A DNA stretch of 55,000 bases from Gammaproteobacteria bacterium (GTDB lineage Bacteria; Pseudomonadota; Gammaproteobacteria; Steroidobacterales; Steroidobacteraceae): positions 1 to 55,000 of the forward strand of contig VGUH01000017.1 of NCBI GenBank assembly GCA_016874295.1. The letters run 5' to 3'. Below the pieces are notes generated by a model. That model saw nothing but the letters and a program-made list of their open reading frames with translations, was not told the DNA's origin and did no database searches. A program made the translations under genes and the position numbers. Below are positions 26,016-33,946 of the stretch, piece by piece (the stretch's first letter is position 1; the number at the start of each line of letters is the position of its first letter).

Positions 26016-27299
26016 ATGAACTCTGCAGTCCGGCTCGCGGCCCTGGCCGCCCTCCTGCCAGCGAGCGCCGCCCCGGCGGCGACGCTGGTCCACGCGGGCC
26101 GCATGATTGACGCGGTGAGCGCCTCGCCGCGCGAGCGCGTGACCATCGTGGTCGAGGGCGGGCGCATCCAGGCGATCGAGGCCAGGTTCCGCGCGGCAGG
26201 CGCCGGCGACGAGGTCGTGGACCTGTCGCAGGCCACGGTACTGCCCGGCTTCATGGACATGCACGTGCACCTCACCGGCGAGTACAGCCGAAGCAGCGAG
26301 CTCGACAGCGTCAAGAAGAGCGAGGCGGACCGCGCCTACGATTCCACCGTTTACGCGCAGCGCACCCTCTTGGCGGGCTTCACGACCGTGCGCAACGTCG
26401 GCGATCAGTGGAACCTCTCGACCGCGCTCAAGCGCGCTATCGAGGGCGGCAAGGTCAGGGGACCGCGCATCTTCACCGCCGGCCGGTCGATCGGCACCCG
26501 CGGCGGCCACGCGGATGCAACCAATGCCTTCGGGCCGTTCCTGACCAGCGACGACCCGCGCCTCGACACGGTCTGCAGCGGCGCGGATGGCTGCCGCGAG
26601 GCGGTCCGCCAGCGCTACCAGGACGGCGCCGACTCGATCAAGATCACCGCGACCGGCGGGGTGCTGTCGATCGCGAAGTCGGACAGTGCGCCGCAGTTCA
26701 CGGACCAGGAGCTGGCCGCCGTCGTCTCCACGGCGCACGACTACGGCATGAAGGTGGCGGCCCACGCGCACGGCGCCGAGGGCCTGAAGCGTGCGGTCAG
26801 GGCAGGCATCGACTCGGTCGAGCACGGCACATTCATGGATGACGAGGCGATCCGCCTCATGAAGGAGAAGGGCACGCATTACGTGCCGACGATTTCCGCG
26901 GGCCGCTGGGTCTACGAGCAGGCCCAGGACCCGACGTACTTCCCGGCGATCGTGCGCCCCAAGGCGCTGGCCGTGGGGCCGCAGATCCAGCAGACCTTCG
27001 GCAAGGCCTGGCACGCAGGGGTCACCATCATGTTCGGCACGGACTGCGGCGTGTGCGCGCACGGCGATAATGCGAAGGAATTCGGCCACATGGTCGAGGC
27101 GGGCATGCCGGTCATGGACGCGATCCGCTCCGCGACCATCGTCCCGGCCCGCTATCTCGGCATCGACGACCGGCTCGGCAGCGTCGAGGCCGGCAAGCTC
27201 GCCGACCTCGTCGCCGTGCCAGGCAATCCCCTCGACGATGTCCACGTGCTGGAGCGCGTGTCCTTCGTGATGAAGGACGGCGTCATCTACAAGCGTTGA
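26016..27299 (+). CDS. Exported metal-dependent amidohydrolase (COG1228)
   Basis: A 427-residue hydrolase of the imidazolonepropionase-like/Xaa-Pro dipeptidase group. Signal peptide ends near P-A-A. Metal ligands are in place: M-D-M-H-V-H-L (first His pair), the S-I-K-I lysine likely carboxylated, A-H-A-H-G, S-V-E-H-G-T and F-G-T-D-C-G. Family members cleave peptides, prolidase substrates or organophosphates; the substrate here is unknown. Close spacing to the FKBP gene suggests one transcript for two periplasmic proteins. A 20-bp inverted repeat follows. Confidence 0.88.
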   Translation: MNSAVRLAALAALLPASAAPAATLVHAGRMIDAVSASPRERVTIVVEGGRIQAIEARFRAAGAGDEVVDLSQATVLPGFMDMHVHLTGEYSRSSELDSVKKSEADRAYDSTVYAQRTLLAGFTTVRNVGDQWNLSTALKRAIEGGKVRGPRIFTAGRSIGTRGGHADATNAFGPFLTSDDPRLDTVCSGADGCREAVRQRYQDGADSIKITATGGVLSIAKSDSAPQFTDQELAAVVSTAHDYGMKVAAHAHGAEGLKRAVRAGIDSVEHGTFMDDEAIRLMKEKGTHYVPTISAGRWVYEQAQDPTYFPAIVRPKALAVGPQIQQTFGKAWHAGVTIMFGTDCGVCAHGDNAKEFGHMVEAGMPVMDAIRSATIVPARYLGIDDRLGSVEAGKLADLVAVPGNPLDDVHVLERVSFVMKDGVIYKR

Positions 27300-27325
27300 T
27301 CGCCGGCGGACTCACGCGCTGCGCT

Positions 27326-27415
27326 GCGCGGATCCGGCGCGGGGGTCCACCCGAGCGAGCGAATGTCCGTTCATCTGAGCTCGCGAGGGCTGAGTCCCCC
27401 GCGCCGGATCCGCGC
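27326..27415. repeat. 20-bp perfect inverted repeat with 50-base spacer
   Basis: Arms GCGCGGATCCGGCGCGGGGG (27326-27345) and its exact complement (27396-27415), located between the amidohydrolase stop and the start of the alpha/beta hydrolase. There is no T-tract. The right arm ends just upstream of the AAGG site of the next gene, so the structure could affect its translation. No other copy was seen in this window. Confidence 0.75.
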
Positions 27416-27425
27416 AAGGTCGTGC

Positions 27426-28079
27426 ATGAGTACATCGACAGTCAAGGTTGAGAAAGTCGTCATCGAGGGGCCCGCCGGCGCCATCGAGGCGATGATCGAG
27501 CGCCCGTCGGGCGCGCGCGGCGACATCGCTGCAGTCTGCTGCCATCCGCACCCGCTGTACGGCGGGACGATGCAGAACAAGGTCGTGCACACGCTGGCGC
27601 GCGCCTGCCAGGACCAGCGCGTGACCAGCGTGCGGTTCAACTTCCGCGGCGTCGGCTCGAGCGCGGGCCGCCACGACGACGGCGTCGGCGAGAGCGAGGA
27701 CGCGGCGGTGGTCGCGGACTTCGCGATGCGCGCGACCGGCGTCGCGCGGCTCTGGTCGCTCGGCTTCTCGTTCGGCGGGTTCGTCGCCTACCGGCTCGCG
27801 ACCCTGCGCGACGCCGCGGCACTGGTGACCGTCGCGCCGCCGGTGCAGCGCTTCGACTTCACGCGGCTGCCGGTCCCGCGCGCGCCCTGGCTGGTCGCGC
27901 AGGGCGACGCGGACGACCTGGTCGACCACGAGCGCGTCCTCGCCTGGACAAGGAGCCTGGACCCGGCGCCCGAGGTCAGGATCCTGCCGGGTGCGGAGCA
28001 TTTCTTCCACGGCCGCCTGACCGAGCTGCGCTCGATACTGGGCGGGTGGCTCGCGGCGCGGGCCGCGGAAAACGGCTGA
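27426..28079 (+). CDS. Alpha/beta hydrolase (COG2945 type)
   Basis: 217-residue cytosolic serine hydrolase. Seen: C-C-H-P-H-P-L-Y-G-G-T-M near residue 40, F-N-F-R-G-V-G-S-S-A-G, nucleophile elbow G-F-S-F-G-G, a late acidic turn in G-D-A-D-D-L-V and catalytic G-A-E-H-F-F-H-G. The family is poorly characterised. ATG 27426 has AAGG upstream; an earlier in-frame ATG at 27363 lies inside the inverted-repeat spacer and would add a non-conserved tail. The convergent HU gene follows, with a terminator hairpin between. Confidence 0.85.
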   Translation: MSTSTVKVEKVVIEGPAGAIEAMIERPSGARGDIAAVCCHPHPLYGGTMQNKVVHTLARACQDQRVTSVRFNFRGVGSSAGRHDDGVGESEDAAVVADFAMRATGVARLWSLGFSFGGFVAYRLATLRDAAALVTVAPPVQRFDFTRLPVPRAPWLVAQGDADDLVDHERVLAWTRSLDPAPEVRILPGAEHFFHGRLTELRSILGGWLAARAAENG

Positions 28080-28096
28080 AAAGGCCTGAAAAACCA

Positions 28097-28120
28097 ACGG
28101 GGCGGCCGGGGCCGCCCCGT
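28097..28120 (-). terminator. Terminator of the HU gene
   Basis: Eleven-base perfect stem (ACGGGGCGGCC and complement) with a two-base loop. On the minus strand it is followed by TTGGTTTTT, so it serves the HU transcript; the plus side lacks a T-run. Confidence 0.8.
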
Positions 28121-28153
28121 CGCTTCTCGAAACGCGGAAACGGACGAGCGGGC

Positions 28154-28465
28154 TCAGCCCACCATCTCGTTGAGGTTCTTGAGGGCGCGGATACGCACCT
28201 TCCTCGAGGCGGGCTTCGCGTTGATGGTCATCTTCTCGCCCGTGAACGGGTTGACGCCCTCGCGCGCCTTGGTGGCGGCCTTCCTCACGACGCGCATCTT
28301 GCACAGGCCCGGCAGCGTGAACACGCCGTTGCCCTTGAGCGACTTCTTGATCTGGTCGCCGAGCGCCTCGAGCACCGCACTGACCTGCTTCTTGCTGAGG
28401 TTCGTCTTGGCAGCGACCGCCGCAACGATCTGCGACTTCGTCGGAGCCGCATTCTTTTTCGCCAT
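28154..28465 (-). CDS. HU-family DNA-binding protein
   Basis: Nucleoid protein of 103 residues. It keeps the HU/IHF fold: T-K-S-Q-I-V near the start, the helical dimer core and the DNA-wrapping arm with R-E-G-V-N-P-F-T-G-E-K. The N-terminal Lys/Ala/Pro extension and the variant arm (K-P-A-S-R-K-V-R) differ from HupA/HupB, so it is better called an HU-like paralogue. ATG 28465 has AGGAGA upstream. Confidence 0.93.
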   Translation of the reverse strand: MAKKNAAPTKSQIVAAVAAKTNLSKKQVSAVLEALGDQIKKSLKGNGVFTLPGLCKMRVVRKAATKAREGVNPFTGEKMTINAKPASRKVRIRALKNLNEMVG

Positions 28466-28610
28466 TGAGTAGTCTCCTGTAGTTTTGTCGACGACGGGGC
28501 GATCCCGCCAAATCAATTCCGGGCGCACCATACCACGGAAAAACCCGCTGCATAAGAGGGGTGACAGCGATTTGAAGCGGTTTTTTACGGGTCGGCGTGC
28601 GGGTCGGAAT

Positions 28611-29117
28611 TCACTCGAGCCGGAACTCCCTTGTCAAGCGCGCGCGCAGCACCGGCCCCGCGGCGGTGGCCTGCGCGCGAATCTCGATCGTGACCGGCAT
28701 GCGATGGCGCAGTTCGACCGGCGCGAGCCAGGTCGGCCCGCCGGGATCGTCGTGGCGCGCGAGCACGAGCGCACGCCGCTCGCCGGTGAGCGCGACCGAT
28801 TCGGCCGCCAGGGACTCGGCGCTGACGCGGCGGCCGGCCGGCGTGTCCAGGCGCTCGAGCGTGACCGCCAGCAGAGCTAGATTGCGTCTCTGCTCAATGC
28901 CGTAACTGCCTGCAATCGCTGCCGGGAGATCGGTCGACTGCGTGAGCGCGTAGCGCAGGCGGTAGCCGCCCGCCTCGACGAAACCCGGATCCTCGTAGCT
29001 CGCCGCCGGCGGCGGCGGCGCAGTACCGCCGCCGCAGCCGGTCAGGGCAAGACCGAGGGCGAGAGCGGCGATGCGGGTGTTGCCCGCAACCCACAGGCGG
29101 GCGGCGGGTGAAATCAT
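28611..29117 (-). CDS. DUF4426-like lipoprotein
   Basis: 168 residues. A lipoprotein signal ends in L-T-G-C, followed by a Gly/Pro linker and a beta-rich domain (Y-R-L-R-Y-A-L-T-Q-S-T, then Y-G-I-E-Q-R-R-N). The pattern and the position beside yggT and yggS fit DUF4426 proteins; that family assignment is from memory of synteny and motif and is moderate. Function unknown. It starts three bases after the yggT stop, so it is co-transcribed. Confidence 0.68.
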   Translation of the reverse strand: MISPAARLWVAGNTRIAALALGLALTGCGGGTAPPPPAASYEDPGFVEAGGYRLRYALTQSTDLPAAIAGSYGIEQRRNLALLAVTLERLDTPAGRRVSAESLAAESVALTGERRALVLARHDDPGGPTWLAPVELRHRMPVTIEIRAQATAAGPVLRARLTREFRLE

Positions 29118-29120
29118 GGT

Positions 29121-29648
29121 TCAGCCGATCAGGATACGGAGCGCCTGCAGCCCGACGATCGCGACCAGCGGCGAGAAGTCGAGTCCGCCGATCACGGGCA
29201 GTACCCGCCGCAACGGGCCGAGCACCGGTTCGCACAGCGCGGTGAGCAGGGCATTTGCCGGGTTGCGTACGCCGGGGGCGACGAAGGAGAGCAGCGCGTA
29301 GACGAAGATGAGGACCGTGTAGAGCAGCAGGGTGGACAGCGCAAGCGTGCGCAGCGCCTCCACGGCGAGCGGCGCGAACGGGAACACGGCCCCGGTCCGC
29401 ATCCGGAACAGCACCAGCGTGGCCGTGAACTGGACGGCCAGGAGCGCAACCAGCGAGGCGGTATCGAAGCGCCCGATCGGCGGCAGGATCCTGCGCAATG
29501 GAAGCACGAGCCAGTTGGTGAGCGCGAGGACCGCCTGGGCGAGCGGGTTCCGGAAGTCGGCGCGCCAGAGCTGCAGCAGCAGGCGCAACAGGAATGCGTA
29601 GGCGAGGAATGTGAAGGCCGAATCGGCCAGGAAGTAGAGCGCGTCCAT
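29121..29648 (-). CDS. yggT: YggT-family membrane protein
   Basis: 175 residues with two repeated YGGT units (each a hydrophobic helix, then N-P-L-A / N-P-A-N and L-x-P-L-R-R-x-L-P-x-I-G), the hallmark of the family. YggT proteins are inner-membrane proteins linked to osmotic tolerance and, in plastids, to nucleoid or cytochrome assembly; the molecular role is unclear. It begins nine bases after yggS. In Pseudomonas proC lies between these two genes; it is absent here. Confidence 0.92.
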   Translation of the reverse strand: MDALYFLADSAFTFLAYAFLLRLLLQLWRADFRNPLAQAVLALTNWLVLPLRRILPPIGRFDTASLVALLAVQFTATLVLFRMRTGAVFPFAPLAVEALRTLALSTLLLYTVLIFVYALLSFVAPGVRNPANALLTALCEPVLGPLRRVLPVIGGLDFSPLVAIVGLQALRILIG

Positions 29649-29657
29649 GGGTGGATT

Positions 29658-30353
29658 CTAGCCGCGCGCGCCGAACACCGCGGTGCCGATGCGCAGATGG
29701 GTCGCGCCCTCGGCGATCGCCGACTCGAAGTCGCCGCTCATCCCCATCGACAGCACGTCGAGGCGGTGGCCGGCCGCGTTGAGGCCTTCCGCGAGGCGCC
29801 GCAACTCGCGGAACCAGCGCCGCTGGCGCGCTGGGTCCGTTTCCTCGGGGGGCAGGCACATGAGCCCGCGCAGCCGCAACTGCGGCAGCCGCGTCACGGC
29901 TTCCGCGAGCGCGCCGAGCCCCGCGGGCGCGACGCCCGACTTGGACGACTCGTCGCCGACGTGCACCTGGATGCAGACCTCGAGCGGGGGCAACGCCGCG
30001 GGGCGCTGCGCCGAGAGGCGCTCGGCGATCCGCAGGCGGTCCACGGTGTGCACCCAGTCGAAGAGCTGCGCGACGTCGCGCGTCTTGTTGGTCTGCAGCG
30101 CGCCAATGAAGTGGCGGCGGAAAGTACGGCCTGCCAGCGCGTCGAAGTGCGTGCGCGCCTCCTGCAGGTAGTTCTCGCCGAGATCGGCGAGCCCCGCATC
30201 CAGCGCCGAGCGCAGCCGCTCGAGCGGTTGTGACTTGGCGACGCCGACCAGGGTGATGCTCGCGGGATTGCGGGACGCGGTACGGGCCGCGACCGTGATG
30301 CGCTCCCGCACCGATGCGAGGGCGGCAGCCGGATTCTGCGGAGTAGTTAACAT
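29658..30353 (-). CDS. yggS: Pyridoxal phosphate homeostasis protein YggS
   Basis: 231-residue single-domain PLP-binding TIM barrel that buffers free PLP. The PLP lysine is in V-G-V-A-K-S-Q-P near residue 39; G-E-N-Y-L-Q-E-A near 60, H-F-I-G-A-L-Q-T-N-K and S-M-G-M-S-G-D-F near the end are conserved phosphate-binding segments. Divergent from the pilT/pilU-like gene 100 bases away, the usual gammaproteobacterial arrangement. Confidence 0.95.
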   Translation of the reverse strand: MLTTPQNPAAALASVRERITVAARTASRNPASITLVGVAKSQPLERLRSALDAGLADLGENYLQEARTHFDALAGRTFRRHFIGALQTNKTRDVAQLFDWVHTVDRLRIAERLSAQRPAALPPLEVCIQVHVGDESSKSGVAPAGLGALAEAVTRLPQLRLRGLMCLPPEETDPARQRRWFRELRRLAEGLNAAGHRLDVLSMGMSGDFESAIAEGATHLRIGTAVFGARG

Positions 30354-30452
30354 ATTGGTGCGCTGCCACCGGGCCTATACTGCCCCCGGTCCCAGAGTTC
30401 CGCGGCGCGGTGCCCCGGAACCTCGTGCCGTGCACCGAGCCAGGGAGCCCTG

Positions 30453-31514
30453 ATGGCCGTCGACATCGCCCAACTCTTGGCCTTCGCCGTCGAGAACAAC
30501 GCGTCCGACCTCCACCTGTCCGCAGGCGTGCCGCCCATGATCCGCGTGGACGGCGACGTCAAACGCGTGAACATGCCGCCGCTGACGCACAAGGAAGTGC
30601 ACAGCATGGTGTACGACATCATGAACGACAAGCAGCGGAAGATATACGAGGAGTTCTTCGAGACCGACTTCTCGTTCGAGATCCCGAATCTCGCGCGCTT
30701 CCGCGTCAACGCCTTCAACCAGAACCGCGGCGCCGGCGCCGTGTTCCGCAACATTCCATCGGTGATCAAGTCGCTCGACGACCTGCATGCACCGAAGGTA
30801 TTCAAGGATCTGTGCATGCTGCCGCGCGGGCTGGTGCTGGTCACCGGACCGACCGGATCCGGCAAGTCCACGACGCTCGCGGGCATGATCGACTACGTGA
30901 ATGTCAATCGCCCCGACCACATCATCACGATCGAGGATCCGATCGAGTTCGTGCACGAGTCGAAGCGCAGCCTTATAAACCAGCGCGAGGTCGGGCTCGA
31001 CACGCGCTCATTCAGCCGCGCGCTGCGCGCCGCAATGCGCGCCGCGCCGGACGTGATCCTGATTGGCGAGATCCGCGACCGCGAGACCATGGAGTCGGCG
31101 ATCGCGCTGGCCGGAACCGGCCATCTCGCCATCGCGACGCTGCACGCCAACAACTGCGCCGAGACGCTCGACCGCATCATCAACCTGTTCCCGCGCGACC
31201 AGCATGCGCAGATCTTCCTCGACCTGTCGCAGTACCTGCGCGCCATCGTCTCGCAGCGCCTGGTGCGCGGCCGCAACAAGAAGCGCGTGGCCGCCGTCGA
31301 GGTGATGCTGAACACGCCGCACATCCAGGACCTGATCAAGAGGGGCGATGTGATCGCGGTGAAGGAAGCGATGCAGTCGTCCAACGAGCGCGGCATCCAG
31401 AAGTACGACACGGCGCTCCTGCACCTCTACAGGGAGGGCAAGATCGACATCGAGGAGGCACTCAACAACGCCGACTCGCGCACCAACCTCGAGGCGCGCA
31501 TTAACTTCGGGTAG
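30453..31514 (+). CDS. Type IV pilus twitching ATPase, PilT-like N half and PilU-like C half
   Basis: Hexameric ATPase that powers pilus retraction. 353 residues. Residues 1 to ~160 read as PilT (D-L-H-L-S-A-G, M-I-R-V-D-G-D-V, Y-D-I-M-N-D-K-Q-R-K, N-A-F-N-Q-N-R-G-A-G-A-V-F-R; Walker A G-P-T-G-S-G-K-S-T at ~132). From about residue 176 it reads as PilU (R-E-V-G-L-D-T, A-P-D-V-I-L-I-G-E, A-T-L-H-A-N-N, E-V-M-L-N-T-P, and a tail with N-A-D-S). PilT would have D-P-D-I-I-L-V-G-E and T-L-H-T-T-S. Catalytic motifs are intact. The usual neighbouring second gene is absent, so this looks like a pilT-pilU fusion with the middle deleted. Confidence 0.9.
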   Translation: MAVDIAQLLAFAVENNASDLHLSAGVPPMIRVDGDVKRVNMPPLTHKEVHSMVYDIMNDKQRKIYEEFFETDFSFEIPNLARFRVNAFNQNRGAGAVFRNIPSVIKSLDDLHAPKVFKDLCMLPRGLVLVTGPTGSGKSTTLAGMIDYVNVNRPDHIITIEDPIEFVHESKRSLINQREVGLDTRSFSRALRAAMRAAPDVILIGEIRDRETMESAIALAGTGHLAIATLHANNCAETLDRIINLFPRDQHAQIFLDLSQYLRAIVSQRLVRGRNKKRVAAVEVMLNTPHIQDLIKRGDVIAVKEAMQSSNERGIQKYDTALLHLYREGKIDIEEALNNADSRTNLEARINFG

Positions 31515-31655
31515 TCGTTGCCCGGCCGCGCGAACTTCGCGCCGGTCGGGGACCCTCGCTCGCTCAGCCGGAAAGAATTCGCTCGCTCGGGGACCCGCCC
31601 GGCGCTCGTTCGTGCAGCCGGAACGTCGGCTGCGCGGCGCTCGCGCGCGCCGGAC
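31515..31655. other. Intergenic region with degenerate direct repeats
   Basis: 141 bases between the convergent pilT/pilU-like and pyrK genes. It holds two partly matching blocks containing GGGGACCC, CGCTCGCTC and CAGCCGGAA in different order. No open frame or terminator is evident. Confidence 0.4.
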
Positions 31656-32537
31656 TCAGCCGCTAAAGACTGCGGTGGCGTCGAAGACGGGCCCGTCGAC
31701 GCACACGCGCTTCATGGCGGGACCGTCGGGCGTCTGCACGAGCACGGTGCAGCCGGCGCAGCCGCCGACGCCGCAGGCCATGTTCTCCTCGAGCGAGACC
31801 TGGCAGGGCACGCCGTGTTTGCGCGCGAGTGCGGCGACGGCGACCAGCATGCCGTGCGGCCCGCAGGTGAAGATCTCGGCCCCAGGGCGCGCTTTCGCAT
31901 CGAGGGAGGAGAGCCAGGCTTCGGCCAGTTCGGTGACGTAGCCGCGATGGCAGCCCGGGAATCCCGACAGGCTCGCGAGACGCGAGGGCACGCCGAGCGA
32001 TTCGAGCAGCGGCATCGCCGCAGTTGTTCCGGCCGGGAGCCCGGGCGCGGGCAGCTGCGAGGTCGCGAGCTCGAACGGGAAGGGCAGTTCCGATCCCATG
32101 AGCACGAGCGGCGAGTACCCGCGCTCGGTGGCGATCCGCTCGGCGAGGAATACCATAGGCGGGATGCCGACGCCGCCGCCGACCAGTAGCAGGCGCGGCC
32201 GCGCGGGGTCGACGCGGAAGCCCTGCCCGATAGGACCCAGGCAGGAAAGCGTTTCGCCGGGCCGGCGTAGCGCCAGCTCGGCAAGCCCGTGGCCGACGAC
32301 CTTGTAGAGCACCTCGATCCAGCCGGCCGCGCGGTCGGCGCGCATGACCGAAAGCGGCCGGCGCATCGGCAGGTCGGGCTCGCAGGTCAGGTGCACGAAA
32401 CTGCCGGGCGTCGCCGCGGCGGCGCAGCGCGGCGCGGCGAGCCGCAGCACGTACTGGGCGCCGGGGAATGCCCGGTGTTCGAGGACGGCGGTGTCCTCGA
32501 GGAAGATGGTGCCGCGGTGCGGGCGTTCGGCGCTCAT
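31656..32537 (-). CDS. pyrK: Dihydroorotate dehydrogenase electron-transfer subunit PyrK-like
   Basis: Ferredoxin-reductase-like subunit passing electrons from dihydroorotate dehydrogenase B to NAD+. 293 residues: FAD-binding barrel with M-R-R-P-L-S-V, NAD-binding domain with L-V-G-G-G-V-G-I-P-P, and the C-terminal [2Fe-2S] cysteines in C-G-V-G-G-C-A-G-C ... C-V-D-G-P-V-F. The start overlaps the pyrB stop (ATGA), so it belongs to a pyrimidine operon. No catalytic PyrD is in the window; it may pair with one elsewhere. Confidence 0.88.
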   Translation of the reverse strand: MSAERPHRGTIFLEDTAVLEHRAFPGAQYVLRLAAPRCAAAATPGSFVHLTCEPDLPMRRPLSVMRADRAAGWIEVLYKVVGHGLAELALRRPGETLSCLGPIGQGFRVDPARPRLLLVGGGVGIPPMVFLAERIATERGYSPLVLMGSELPFPFELATSQLPAPGLPAGTTAAMPLLESLGVPSRLASLSGFPGCHRGYVTELAEAWLSSLDAKARPGAEIFTCGPHGMLVAVAALARKHGVPCQVSLEENMACGVGGCAGCTVLVQTPDGPAMKRVCVDGPVFDATAVFSG

Positions 32538-33484
32538 GGCTTGCGGCGCGAGGCGGCGAGGGCCTCGAGTACCGCCATGCGCACGGCGACGCCGTTCGCG
32601 ACCTGCCGGCGGATCAGCGACTGCGGGCCGTCGGCGACCTCGGAGTCGATCTCGACGCCGCGGTTCATCGGGCCGGGGTGCATCACGATCGCGTCCGGAG
32701 CCGCGAGCGCGAGTCGCGCGGCCGTCAGGCCGAAGTCGCGGTGGTAGGCGGCGAGGTCGACCGGGCCGCTGCCCGCGCGCTCGTGCTGGATGCGCAGCAT
32801 CATCACGACGTCGGCGCCGGCGATGCCATCCTCCATCGACTCGAAACGGCGCGCGCCCTCGAATGCGCCGGCTGCGGGCATCATGGCTCGCGGCGCGACG
32901 ATGCGGAGCTCGGCGCAGCCGAGCGTCGCGAGCGCGCGGTGCGCCGAGCGGGCGACGCGCGAGCGCGCGATGTCGCCGACGATTGCGACCCGGGCACGGC
33001 CGATGTCGCCTTTCGCCTGGCGGACGGTCAGGGCGTCGAGCAGGCCCTGCGTCGGGTGGGAGAGGTGGGCTTCGCCGGCGGACACGACCGCTGCCTCGCC
33101 GTCGACGGCGCGCGCGACCATGTCCTGGACGCCGGCCTCGGCGTCGCGGATCACGAACACGTCGACCCGCATCGCGAGCAGCGTGTAGACGGTGTCGAGT
33201 AGCGTCTCGCCCTTGGCGCGCGAGGACAGTGTGATCTCGAAATTCACGACGTCGGCGCCCTGGCGCAGCGCCGCGAGTTCGAACGAGGCGCGCGTGCGGG
33301 TCGAGGGCTCGCCAAACAGGTTGGCGACCGTGAGCCCGCGCAGCGCGTCATTCTTCACCGGTTGCGCGGCGAACACCGCGGCGCGGTCGAGGAGCGACTC
33401 GAGCAGCGCGCGCGGCAGGCCGTCGAGCGTGACGAGATGCCGCAGCCGGCCGGCCGCGTCGGTCTGTGCCAGGGGGAAGTTCAT
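32534..33484 (-). CDS. pyrB: Aspartate carbamoyltransferase catalytic subunit
   Basis: Second step of pyrimidine synthesis: carbamoyl phosphate plus aspartate. 316 residues; carbamoyl-phosphate loop S-T-R-T-R-A-S-F-E near residue 60, H-P-T-Q near 140 and H-P-G-P-M-N-R-G near 275. ATG 33484 overlaps the ruvX TGA by four bases. No pyrI regulatory subunit follows; the ruvX-pyrB order matches other gammaproteobacteria with the unregulated or PyrC'-associated enzyme. Confidence 0.95.
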   Translation of the reverse strand: MNFPLAQTDAAGRLRHLVTLDGLPRALLESLLDRAAVFAAQPVKNDALRGLTVANLFGEPSTRTRASFELAALRQGADVVNFEITLSSRAKGETLLDTVYTLLAMRVDVFVIRDAEAGVQDMVARAVDGEAAVVSAGEAHLSHPTQGLLDALTVRQAKGDIGRARVAIVGDIARSRVARSAHRALATLGCAELRIVAPRAMMPAAGAFEGARRFESMEDGIAGADVVMMLRIQHERAGSGPVDLAAYHRDFGLTAARLALAAPDAIVMHPGPMNRGVEIDSEVADGPQSLIRRQVANGVAVRMAVLEALAASRRKP

Positions 33485-33936
33485 GCGCGGGGCTGCGCAG
33501 GCATGGCGCGGAGCCATTGCAGGAGGAGCAGGCGCGCGGCCTCGCGGTCGACCTCGCCGCGCCGCACGCGCTTCGCCTTCGCGCCGCTGCGACGGCGCTC
33601 GCGCAGGTCGTCCTCCGCCTCGCGCGACGTCAGTCTTTCGTCCACCCGGTGAACCTCGATCCCGTACCGGCCGACGAGCTGGTCGGCGAACCGCAGGGCC
33701 GCCGTCGTGAGGCGGGCGTCGCGGCCGGCCATATTATAGGGAACGCCGGCGACGATCGTCGCTGGCCGCCAGGCGGCGACGACCCGGTCGATCGCCCGCC
33801 AGTCGGGCTCGCCGTCCGCGGCGGCGATCGTCTCGAGCGCCTCTGCCGTGCCGGTCAGGGTGTTGCCGACCGCGACGCCGATGCGCCGCAGGCCGTAATC
33901 GAAAGAGAGCACCGTCCTCGCGGCCGGCGCGGGCAT
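33481..33936 (-). CDS. ruvX: RuvX/YqgF Holliday-junction-resolvase-like protein
   Basis: 151 residues with the RNase H-like fold: F-D-Y-G-L-R-R-I-G-V-A at the start (catalytic Asp), V-A-G-V-P-Y-N, and D-E-R-L-T-S-R-E-A near residue 105. YqgF is involved in 16S rRNA 5' maturation and possibly DNA junction processing. ATG 33936 has GAGG eight bases upstream; GTG 33954 would overlap yqgE. It lies between yqgE and pyrB in one transcript. Confidence 0.93.
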   Translation of the reverse strand: MPAPAARTVLSFDYGLRRIGVAVGNTLTGTAEALETIAAADGEPDWRAIDRVVAAWRPATIVAGVPYNMAGRDARLTTAALRFADQLVGRYGIEVHRVDERLTSREAEDDLRERRRSGAKAKRVRRGEVDREAARLLLLQWLRAMPAQPRA

Positions 33937-33946
33937 GGGGCTGCCC

